This document shows, piece by piece, positions 1 to 5,958 of a DNA stretch of 6,126 nt. The stretch spans positions 1-6,126 of the forward strand of contig MNZT01000088.1 of assembly GCA_001873755.1 (NCBI GenBank), in the 5' to 3' direction. The DNA is from Candidatus Wirthbacteria bacterium CG2_30_54_11 (GTDB taxonomy: Bacteria > Patescibacteriota > CG2-30-54-11). Position 1 is the first letter of the stretch. Each line of letters opens with the position of its first letter. The notes under the pieces were generated by a model. It was not told the origin of the DNA and ran no database searches. It saw only the letters and a program-made list of their open reading frames with translations. Both the position numbers and the translations under genes were made by a program.

Positions 1-246
1 AATATTGAGAGCACTGCGCGGCGATTTGGTTCCGATCCCTATCTTTCCTCCGGTGTAATCATAAAATGTCATCGCTCCGCTGGTCTGCCAGCCGTTGACC
101 GTCGACGCCAATGCACTCTGGACCTCGTCAAATAACACTAACGCCGACGCCCCGCACATCAATGCGACGCCCAGAAGCACGATCACACTCCTGACCCACA
201 ACGCCCTTCGGTTGTGACCAGACCGCTCTCCAGCCTGCTTTTTCAC
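1..246 (-). CDS. Secreted/surface protein with tail-fibre-like GIGTxSP motif, N-terminal part
   Basis: The first 82 codons of a gene that runs off the left edge of the window. The start is GTG at 246-244, chosen because a strong AGGAGG (257-252) lies 5 nt upstream. The N-terminus is a long signal peptide or anchor: a basic region (KKQAGERSGHNRR, residues 2-14), a hydrophobic core at about residues 18-39, and a possible AXA cleavage site A45-L46-A47. The mature part begins STVNGW and reaches GGKIGIGTKSPRSALNI (residues 66-82). The pattern G-x-(I/V)-G-I-G-T-x-S-P-x-x-x-L-x-(I/V) is common in tail-fibre-like and surface-fibre proteins of phages and uncultured bacteria, often in repeated, trimeric, chaperone-ended proteins. 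That link is from family knowledge; only one motif copy is visible. It has its own leader and lies downstream of a terminator, so it is probably a separate transcription unit. Exact family and function are unknown. Confidence 0.75.
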   Translation of the reverse strand, partial: MKKQAGERSGHNRRALWVRSVIVLLGVALMCGASALVLFDEVQSALASTVNGWQTSGAMTFYDYTGGKIGIGTKSPRSALNI

Positions 247-251
247 TGTCC

Positions 252-257
252 CCTCCT
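252..257 (-). promoter_or_regulatory. Ribosome binding site fixing the GTG start at 246
   Basis: Perfect AGGAGG on the minus strand, 5 nt before GTG 246-244. It decides the start of the left-edge gene, which has no ATG at a suitable distance. Three of its six bases lie in the 3' arm of the leader hairpin at 255-279. Confidence 0.75.
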
Positions 258-279
258 CGTTATTAGATGATAAACGAGG
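255..279 (-). promoter_or_regulatory. Leader hairpin overlapping the Shine-Dalgarno site
   Basis: In the minus-strand transcript, CCUCGUU (279-273) can pair perfectly with AACGAGG (261-255) across an AU-rich 11-nt loop. The 3' arm covers the first three bases of AGGAGG, so the closed hairpin would partly hide the ribosome site of the GTG-started gene. The pairing is directly visible; a regulatory role such as translational control or RNA stability is inferred. Confidence 0.35.
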
Positions 280-309
280 CTACAGTAACAGCTGTTTTTT
301 GCTTTGTCT

Positions 310-325
310 TTGTACTGTGGTACAA
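310..325. repeat. 16-bp perfect inverted repeat, possible operator
   Basis: TTGTAC-TGTG-GTACAA: 6-bp perfect arms around a 4-bp centre, 64 bp upstream of the GTG start at 246. Its size and dyad symmetry resemble binding sites of dimeric repressors such as GntR- or TetR-type regulators. I see no convincing -35/-10 pair around it and no regulator gene in the window, so the operator role is only suggested. Confidence 0.3.
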
Positions 326-370
326 GTCTTTTCTAATCAATGGATCACAAGATTAAGGAGACAATGAAAT

Positions 371-395
371 AAAAAAAACCCAAAGTGCGGGTTTT
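371..395 (-). terminator. Intrinsic terminator after the glycosyltransferase gene
   Basis: The minus-strand transcript reads AAAACCC (395-389), a 7-nt loop GCACUUU, GGGUUUU (381-375), and the U run continues to 371, giving eight consecutive U (378-371). The stem is 7 bp. It starts immediately after the TAG stop (398-396), so it ends the three-gene unit. Its 5' arm is shared with a second hairpin, 404-387, that covers the stop codon. Confidence 0.75.
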
Positions 396-404
396 CTAAC
401 CCGC
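387..404 (-). promoter_or_regulatory. Stop-codon hairpin competing with the terminator
   Basis: GCGGGUU (404-398) pairs perfectly with AACCCGC (393-387) across the 4-nt loop AGAA. The TAG stop (398-396) lies in the stem and loop. AACCC is also part of the 5' arm of the terminator hairpin 395-375, so the two folds exclude each other. A ribosome reaching the stop would block the first arm and favour the terminator. The geometry is seen; an attenuation role is inferred. Confidence 0.35.
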
Positions 405-1553
405 GATCTGAATGAAAGATACAACCATCCCGATCACAATTGTCCCCCAGTAGTCAGCCTGCACCAAAGGCTTCTGACGAACGACCCGGCCGGCCGTCAG
501 AAGAGCCGCGAACGGATAGACCGGCAGGATGTACCAGGCGATCCTGGTCTGAGCCAGGGTCATCAGGACGATAAGGCTGATCACCAGCGTCGTCAGAGAA
601 AAAGTGACATAGTCCTGCTTCCATTTCTTCGAGCTGAGTGCAGCACCCAGGGCGAGCACGAGCCATAGAGCACAGGGAAAGACCTGCGGGTCAGAGAGCA
701 GTTTCAGGTAAAACCACCAGTGTTCGCTGTGATTTTCCAGCGTTACCCCGATCCGCTGGAGCAGATGGTAGCCGAAGTGCTGGTCGATGAACGTCCAGCC
801 ATACCGGACATACATCCACAGGTACCAGGGCAGCACGGTCAGAAGGAAAGCCGCAGTTGCCGGCATGAGCAAGGTAGGGACGCGATTTTTATCCTCCGTA
901 ACTTGAGCGAAGGGGGACATCGCGTCTCTGCGTGTCATCACGCCCCATACCCCGAACACTATCAGTGACAGCAGCCCGATCGGCCCTTTGGTCATGACAG
1001 CAAGGCCGGCAGCGAAGGCTGCCAGGGAAAGCCAGTGATTATTCCCCTGCCTGACAAATTTCACCGTGGCGGCCCACGACAGCAGAAGGAACAGCAGGAA
1101 CAGAGGATCCACATCAGCCGAGCGCAGCGTGTGGGTGCTGAAGTACCCGGTGACATTGCGCACCCAGAGGTGCGGCGTGGCCAGCAGCATGGCTCCGGCC
1201 AGCAGACCGGCTCCCGCACCCCACAGCCTCCAGCCGGCATGCGCGACACCGAGAATCAGAAGGAAACCGGCCAGGGCGCTCACCAGCCTCAGCTGCCAGT
1301 TCCCGTCCCCGAGCAGCAGCACTGTCGCCTCGGTCGAGTAGTACCACAGCGGTGTTTTTTCAAAAAACGGCTTCCCCCCGAGCATGAGGTCCAGGGGATG
1401 ACCATACCCCAGCGGTGCCCGCACCACCCGGACATTTGTCCTCTCGTCCCACTGTGCCAGCGGCAGATGGCCCAGGTTATGAAAGCAGAAGAAAGCCGCC
1501 AGCACTAACAGGATAGCGCCGAAAAAGTACGACCCGTACCGTTTCCACCACAT
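396..1553 (-). CDS. ArnT/PMT-like membrane glycosyltransferase (PMT_2 type)
   Basis: A 385-aa polytopic membrane protein of the GT-C fold. Family members transfer a sugar from a polyprenyl-phosphate donor to a lipid, glycan or protein on the outer face of the cytoplasmic membrane. Visible hallmarks are: a first membrane segment (8-24) followed by W35-D36-E37, the usual catalytic-acid loop; K61-P-F-F-E-K-T-P-L-W; R89-L-V-S-A-L-A-G; M187-T-K-G-P-I-G-L; L240-P-W-Y-L-W-M-Y-V-R-Y-G followed by F255-I-D-Q-H-F; E273-N-H-S-E-H-W-W; and T336-R-I-A-W-Y-I-L-P-V-Y-P. It is shorter than typical ArnT (about 550 aa): it stops about two membrane segments after the YILP motif and lacks the C-terminal periplasmic domain. 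Start ATG 1553-1551 has a weak GAGG about 10 nt upstream. It is the last gene of the unit, 65 bp after the C39-like gene. The sugar and acceptor cannot be read from the sequence. Confidence 0.88.
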   Translation of the reverse strand: MWWKRYGSYFFGAILLVLAAFFCFHNLGHLPLAQWDERTNVRVVRAPLGYGHPLDLMLGGKPFFEKTPLWYYSTEATVLLLGDGNWQLRLVSALAGFLLILGVAHAGWRLWGAGAGLLAGAMLLATPHLWVRNVTGYFSTHTLRSADVDPLFLLFLLLSWAATVKFVRQGNNHWLSLAAFAAGLAVMTKGPIGLLSLIVFGVWGVMTRRDAMSPFAQVTEDKNRVPTLLMPATAAFLLTVLPWYLWMYVRYGWTFIDQHFGYHLLQRIGVTLENHSEHWWFYLKLLSDPQVFPCALWLVLALGAALSSKKWKQDYVTFSLTTLVISLIVLMTLAQTRIAWYILPVYPFAALLTAGRVVRQKPLVQADYWGTIVIGMVVSFIQIAG

Positions 1554-1579
1554 AGCTCAGGCCTCGCTCAGGGTTCAAA

Positions 1580-1611
1580 CCCGTTAACCCGTTAACTCGT
1601 CAACTCGTTAA
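1580..1611. repeat. Four tandem copies of an 8-bp unit, consensus CYCGTTAA
   Basis: Plus strand reads CCCGTTAA, CCCGTTAA, CTCGTCAA, CTCGTTAA, then CTT. It fills most of the 65-bp gap between the C39-like gene (stop 1621-1619) and the glycosyltransferase (start 1553). Each junction forms the palindrome GTTAAC or a one-base variant of it. GGGT-TCAA-ACCC (1571-1582) beside it can form a small hairpin, and GCTCAGG occurs twice (1555-1561, 1566-1572). Similar 8-9-bp GTTRAC-rich arrays are known between genes in several bacterial genomes; the function is unknown. Confidence 0.8.
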
Positions 1612-1618
1612 CTTCCTA

Positions 1619-3655
1619 TTAATCCACCACCATCGCCACATTGAAATACCATCGGGTCATGAAGGTTGACGGCGCCACATTGGTCTGACCATACCAGGGA
1701 TCATTGAGATAGATCCTGGTCGGATTGCCGGGAGTTCCGGTAAATCCTCTGACCACGACCGAATGCAGTCCGTTCACCCCGGTCACTACGGTCCCGTCCG
1801 GTGTGGTCCAGGTCAGACGGGTGGGGGTGGAAACGCCATTCTGCCCCCAGATCATGACTGGATTGCCATTGGCCACCTCGGTAAGTAGGGCAGTGAGATC
1901 GCCCTCCGGCAGGAATCTCCCGGTCCGGTAACGGTTCACTTCCGCTGCAACCGGTTCCCAATAGGTACCGTAGTTCGGGGTGAATCCCAGATGAGGATTG
2001 CCCCCGGTATGATTGCTGCCGTCATACGGTTCCTGATAGCCGATCTCATTCCTGAGATCAGTGGTAGACACGAAAACACCACGATACGCCAGCAGTATCT
2101 GCGCGGCTACGATGTTGCAGGATTTGGCTCCGTCGCCTGTCTGACCCTGAGCGATGTAGGGAACGTCCAGCAGCACCCGCTGTGGCTGCGTAGTGAAACT
2201 GTCGGAAACCGCATCGACGGAATCCAGTCCTTCGATGCTCCTGACCCCGGCGGCGACCCGGTAGGTATAGGTCGTACCGTAGTCATACCCGTTCGGGGAA
2301 TAAGTCATGGTATTCCCGTCCCAGGCAAAACTGCCGGCCATCGCAGGCGAGAGGGAAAAGGCATCCTGCGCTGAGGACAGGTCAACTGCCTGGTTGAAAG
2401 AGATGATGATCGGGGTCGTAGTCCCTATGCCTCCGGCTCCCGAGCCGGGCGAGGTGCTCACGACCTTGACCACACCCACGGTCTGGAACGAAAATACCGC
2501 TTCCTGCTCCAGCCTCCCGCCCACGAGCGTCCTGATCCCGGGAGCGAGCTTGACCGTATAGACAGTATCCTTGGCAAACGGATCATGGGTGAAGGTCGCC
2601 ACGGTCCCGGTTTCGTCCCAGGCGAAAGAACCGGCCGTCAGTGGATCTACCTGCAAAGCCGGTTCTACGCTTGCCGTATCCATCCTGGCGTCAAACGTCA
2701 GCACCACCGGAGCCGAGGTCAGAACCCCTTCGCCGGAGGGCGTGAACGAGGCTACCCCCGGCACCCTGACGGTGGTAAAAACGGTCACCGCTGCTGCCTC
2801 AGGAGCTCCCTGATCGGCCGTCTCCCCGGTGGCAAAAGTGAACAACTGAGGCGTCCGGGTCAGCGTCACCGTATAGGCCGTGCTTTGATTAAGAACTTTG
2901 GAAAAAACCACTGCCACCAGGCCCGGGTCAGACTGGTCGAACGAAAATTCCACCAGTGGGTCCACGGTCGCCTGCCATCTGACCTGCGGACCGTAAGGGA
3001 TATCGAGCGAAAATTCCACGCGGGTATCGACCGGGACATCGAGGGCCCCCGTCACAGGGGAACTGGAAGCAACCGAAGGCATGAGTGGAGCGGTGTATTC
3101 CAGCAGATATTCTTCCCCGGCTGCCGGGTGGAAGGGATCAGCCATGTAGGCGAGATAAATCATCACCTTCTGCCCGGGCAGAAATGTACTGTCGGGTGTA
3201 AACGACAGATGCCGGCTGAAGGGCAGCCAGAAAGCATAGGTATCAAATTTCCAGGTGCCTTCCACCTCAGGCGAGATGTTTTTGGAGAGCTTATGTGTAT
3301 CGACGGGCACATTGAAGATAAATTCGACCGGGTGGCCATAACTGTCCGTCGCCTCACCAAAAAGCGGGTAAGTGGAGCTGACCGCAGGAAGAACCGACCA
3401 GATCCGGACGATGCCCAGATAACCCATGACGAGGATCAGGAGGCTGCCGGCAGGCACGGCGAAGAGCTGCAGCAGATCAGCAGTTGACCGCTTGGCCGAA
3501 ACCTTCTTTTCCGCGTTTCTGTGACCGACCGCCTTCTTCCTTCGGAAAAACCACCGCCGGCCGTACCAGATCAGATCAAACAGCAGTACCGCAGCGATCG
3601 CAGCCGCACAGAAGAGAAACCGGTATTCGAACGCACCCCACAGTTTCATTTCCAT
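1619..3655 (-). CDS. Membrane-anchored Ig-repeat protein with C-terminal C39-like peptidase domain
   Basis: A 678-aa protein with a membrane base, an Ig stalk and an enzyme tip. Membrane segments lie at about 11-31 and 65-87, separated by a strongly basic loop (RRWFFRRKK, 33-41, and on to 56), so the loop is probably cytoplasmic and residues 88-678 lie outside. Ig-like beta domains lie at about 93-190 (divergent), 193-296, 299-392 and 396-489. The last three show the SbsA/Big_5 pattern (S-P near the start, V-x-F-x-x-x-(M/V)-D, ending F-T-T or F-Q-T); AGSFAWD recurs at 341-347 and 440-446. Residues 494-678 match the C39-like family: V498-P-Y-I-A-Q, C513 as presumed nucleophile, LLAYRG (521-526), H631-S-V-V-V-R-G and N651-D-P-W-Y-G. 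The usual D-C-G-P is S-C-N-I here, but Cys, His and Asp are all kept. Start ATG 3655 is preferred over ATG 3649 because AGGTG (3668-3664) lies 8 nt upstream. It overlaps the preceding gene by 10 nt. The substrate is unknown, and peptidase action is inferred from the family. Confidence 0.85.
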   Translation of the reverse strand: MEMKLWGAFEYRFLFCAAAIAAVLLFDLIWYGRRWFFRRKKAVGHRNAEKKVSAKRSTADLLQLFAVPAGSLLILVMGYLGIVRIWSVLPAVSSTYPLFGEATDSYGHPVEFIFNVPVDTHKLSKNISPEVEGTWKFDTYAFWLPFSRHLSFTPDSTFLPGQKVMIYLAYMADPFHPAAGEEYLLEYTAPLMPSVASSSPVTGALDVPVDTRVEFSLDIPYGPQVRWQATVDPLVEFSFDQSDPGLVAVVFSKVLNQSTAYTVTLTRTPQLFTFATGETADQGAPEAAAVTVFTTVRVPGVASFTPSGEGVLTSAPVVLTFDARMDTASVEPALQVDPLTAGSFAWDETGTVATFTHDPFAKDTVYTVKLAPGIRTLVGGRLEQEAVFSFQTVGVVKVVSTSPGSGAGGIGTTTPIIISFNQAVDLSSAQDAFSLSPAMAGSFAWDGNTMTYSPNGYDYGTTYTYRVAAGVRSIEGLDSVDAVSDSFTTQPQRVLLDVPYIAQGQTGDGAKSCNIVAAQILLAYRGVFVSTTDLRNEIGYQEPYDGSNHTGGNPHLGFTPNYGTYWEPVAAEVNRYRTGRFLPEGDLTALLTEVANGNPVMIWGQNGVSTPTRLTWTTPDGTVVTGVNGLHSVVVRGFTGTPGNPTRIYLNDPWYGQTNVAPSTFMTRWYFNVAMVVD
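3646..3655 (-). other. 10-nt gene overlap ATGGAAATGA
   Basis: Contains the start ATG of the C39-like gene (3655-3653), a second in-frame ATG (3649-3647) and the TGA stop of the deacetylase gene (3648-3646). The second ATG forms a classic ATGA overlap, but the AGGTG at 3668-3664 is better placed for the first. The arrangement supports co-transcription and coupled translation of the two genes. Confidence 0.8.
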
Positions 3656-5958
3656 AGCGCGTACACCTGACCTAATGTGACATAGATGACCGGGCCCTGC
3701 CCGGCTGAATACAAGTGCTCGTCGGTAATTCCCAGGACTTCATCCATCTTTGGCTCATCAGTGCGCTGCCACTCGGGATGGCTGATGAAGGTCACGACTT
3801 TCTTCCCGGTCAGAGGTTCCCCGCTGAAATTTGCATTGAACCGCTCCACCATCTGCTCACCGGAATAGCCGTAGGCATCGGCACCGTTATTGGGGATCTC
3901 CAGCAGACCAAGCGCAGAAGGGCCGCTTTTGTTCTGATCTGCGGTCGAGGGATGGTAGGGTTGCGTCGTGGACCCGAGGTTCCAGGGGCTCGTGGCAGAG
4001 CCGCCCCACATCTTCTGCTCCCGGCCGGAGGAGTCATAGAGAAACCCCAGCGAGTCAAGCACGGAGAGTGTCGATTCGTCCGCGAACCAGCCTCCTGCCC
4101 GGTAGCCCACCGGTGACGGCAGCCCGTTGGCTATGAACTGATGTTCGCCCCACTGCACGATCTTCGTGAACTCCTCTGCAGTGTAGGCGGTGGTGGGAAC
4201 ATCATATCCCTCACCGCTTTTGTACCCCCAGCGCGGCTCGGTCCTAGGCGTGACCCCGGCCGCCTCCACCATATCGAACTGCATATGGAGATGAAGCTGG
4301 ATCTCATGACGGTACTTCTGGGCCCAGGTGCTGACTTTGGTGACCAGGTATTCAGCTCTTTCCGGAGGCATCACTGATTCCAAAAAAACCCGGGGACTGA
4401 AAAAATGAGTGATCGGTATATTGTCATGCCGGTTGACCTGGTTTTCTATCGAACGCAGAATGCCGTCAGACACATCCCAGCCTTCCCAATCCATGGTCCA
4501 GGCCACCAGCACCGGCTCCGATACAAAGAAGGGGACAGACCGGCTCTGGATCTGCCGTTCGCCGGCGAAGAGATAGGCAGACACACTGTAGGACCCTGTC
4601 TCCAGAGCGTCAGCCGGCACTTCCACCGTGTACACACTGTCGCCGGTTGCGATCATAGGACCGGCCAGGTCCGTTCCCTCTACGCGATACCAGAGCGTAA
4701 CGACTGCACCGGCTGCATCCGTGACCAGCGAGGGATCGGTCACCCGGACGGTCAGGGTCAGGGGAAGCTTCTGGACCCCGGCCGGCAGACTGACAAGCTG
4801 CCAGGTGCGGTCCAAGGTCGCCACCAGAAGGGAGGAATGCCTCTCCCCGGGGTCGATGCGGTAGCCCTCGGCTGACCCGGCTGCTGCGTCCGGAACATCA
4901 TGAACCGGAGGGGCGATCGTTCCCCAGTAGAGGAAATAACGATTATCAGCCATTTCCGGAGCTATCCGCCGCTTCAGGGTGAACATTATGTCCGTATGGT
5001 TCGTGTCGGGATCGAGGATCTGATACGGTACGCTCTCATAATCATCTGTCCCATAGTACACCAGGGTGAGATCGCTGCCATCCGCATCGCTTTCGCCGGA
5101 CAGGACCAGAGCCTGATGGTCGATACGGAAGGTGAGAGTGTCCCCGTCCTTCAGGGAAACCCACCCCTGCTCATTGATCACCGAGAGCTGAAGCATCGAG
5201 ATATAGCTCTCCTCATACCAGCGGAACACTCCCTCCAGGATATGGGTGCTGGTGATGATCGGAAGTTGCCTGAGTGACTGTCCGATGACCTCATCCCGGC
5301 CGATCGTTTCACCATAGGTCACGATATTCAGGTCATGATTGAGATTCCAGAAGATGACCGAGATGAAAGCGGCCGTACCCAGGAGATACCGTTTCTTGAA
5401 CCGTCGCCGACCGGGCGGCTCGAGAGCGAACGGCCCTTTTTTAAACAGGGATGCCGAATTGTTCATATGGAGTGATGAAGTCAGGACCGAGAGGACGAAC
5501 AGGGCCAGAGTGAAGAGTACTACGGTCAGGGTATCGGCATACAGCCGACCCCAGATGAAGCGGTAAAAATACAGCAGCACGATATGCACGGTGAATAGGT
5601 CAAAAGCGTCAAGTCCAAAATAGGCCAGCAGCTGCCAGAACCACTTTGACCACCGGGGCTGTGGCGCCAGGCTGAAGATGAGATGCATGCCAAAGGAAAA
5701 CCCCAGCCCGATCGAGATGAAACCGATAGAAGGAGGCCAGCGGTTAGCCGGATCCAGGATGGCGATCGGGGTCACCCGGCAGACGAGGGTCGAGATGGTC
5801 GCGATGCCGGCGAACACCAGGCCGAGAACGAAGGCCTGACGGTAGCGGGCCGGTCTGCTCTCGTGGGTATGGAGGAAATGACCCCAGTACATGCCGAGCA
5901 GGAGCACGGGCATATACTGGGACTGTCGCCAACAAGGCATAAATATGAGAAAATGCAT
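3646..5958 (-). CDS. Acyltransferase-like membrane module fused to polysaccharide deacetylase, probably 5'-truncated
   Basis: A 770-aa open frame. Residues 15-165 hold about five membrane segments (15-29, 41-60, 77-98, 108-136, 143-163) resembling the C-terminal half of acyltransferase-3/OpgC-type enzymes (Y-M-P-V-L-L-L-G-M-Y-W-G; W74-P-P-S-I-G-F-I-S-I-G-L-G-F; Y113-F-G-L-D-A-F-D-L-F-T-V-H). A basic loop (173-190) and a last membrane segment (191-207) put the rest outside. Residues about 275-350 resemble DUF2341 (D293-G-S-D-L, then V310-P-Y and Y341-F-L-Y-W-G); about 385-480 is an Ig-like domain. Residues about 484-735 are a NodB-fold deacetylase: T488-M-D-W-E (D490, E492), H551-E-I-Q-L-H-L-H, G618-Y-R-A-G-G-W, L637-G-F-L-Y-D-S-S, and S726-H-P-E-W. 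Such enzymes remove N- or O-acetyl groups from sugars using a metal. ATG 5958 has no Shine-Dalgarno site, and codons 1 to about 13 probably belong to the insertion sequence, so the original gene was likely longer. The stop TGA overlaps the next start in ATGGAAATGA, which suggests translational coupling. Confidence 0.8.
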   Translation of the reverse strand: MHFLIFMPCWRQSQYMPVLLLGMYWGHFLHTHESRPARYRQAFVLGLVFAGIATISTLVCRVTPIAILDPANRWPPSIGFISIGLGFSFGMHLIFSLAPQPRWSKWFWQLLAYFGLDAFDLFTVHIVLLYFYRFIWGRLYADTLTVVLFTLALFVLSVLTSSLHMNNSASLFKKGPFALEPPGRRRFKKRYLLGTAAFISVIFWNLNHDLNIVTYGETIGRDEVIGQSLRQLPIITSTHILEGVFRWYEESYISMLQLSVINEQGWVSLKDGDTLTFRIDHQALVLSGESDADGSDLTLVYYGTDDYESVPYQILDPDTNHTDIMFTLKRRIAPEMADNRYFLYWGTIAPPVHDVPDAAAGSAEGYRIDPGERHSSLLVATLDRTWQLVSLPAGVQKLPLTLTVRVTDPSLVTDAAGAVVTLWYRVEGTDLAGPMIATGDSVYTVEVPADALETGSYSVSAYLFAGERQIQSRSVPFFVSEPVLVAWTMDWEGWDVSDGILRSIENQVNRHDNIPITHFFSPRVFLESVMPPERAEYLVTKVSTWAQKYRHEIQLHLHMQFDMVEAAGVTPRTEPRWGYKSGEGYDVPTTAYTAEEFTKIVQWGEHQFIANGLPSPVGYRAGGWFADESTLSVLDSLGFLYDSSGREQKMWGGSATSPWNLGSTTQPYHPSTADQNKSGPSALGLLEIPNNGADAYGYSGEQMVERFNANFSGEPLTGKKVVTFISHPEWQRTDEPKMDEVLGITDEHLYSAGQGPVIYVTLGQVYALWK

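Larger units (their letters stand above)
247..370. other. Intergenic spacer and leader between terminator and left-edge gene
   Basis: AT-richer than the flanking genes. It contains the ribosome site (252-257), the leader hairpin (255-279), a 10-bp palindrome AACAGCTGTT (287-296) and the dyad at 310-325. It must also hold the promoter of the left-edge gene, but no hexamer pair with good spacing is clear. I found no convincing RNA gene or small ORF here; a 10-codon plus-strand frame near 340 is too short to support. Confidence 0.5.

Noticed and set aside
247..370. sigma-70 promoter for the left-edge gene
   Set aside because: TTGATT, TTGTGA and TTGTAC occur as -35-like words on the minus strand, but none has a good -10 hexamer at 16-18 bp.
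340..372. Small plus-strand peptide (10 codons, ATG 340) with a ribosome-like AAGGAG before a second ATG
   Set aside because: Too short to support, not conserved as far as can be judged, and it runs straight into the terminator region.
1035..1508. 157-codon plus-strand open frame opposite the glycosyltransferase
   Set aside because: Low-complexity Q/P/R-rich shadow; the minus strand carries all the GT-C motifs.
1580..1611. Possible CRISPR array
   Set aside because: The units are only 8 bp and directly adjacent, with no spacers and no cas genes nearby.
2585..3487. 300-codon plus-strand open frame opposite the C39-like gene
   Set aside because: Its translation is rich in R, G, H and Q with no recognisable motif, has no convincing ribosome site, and lies fully antisense to a gene with clear domains.
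4405..4875. 156-codon plus-strand open frame opposite the deacetylase
   Set aside because: No family resemblance; it lies antisense to the Ig-like domain and the start of the catalytic domain.
396..5958. Alternative genetic code with TGA read as an amino acid
   Set aside because: TGA ends the deacetylase frame at the overlap with the next gene, and the main frames contain no internal TGA; standard code fits.
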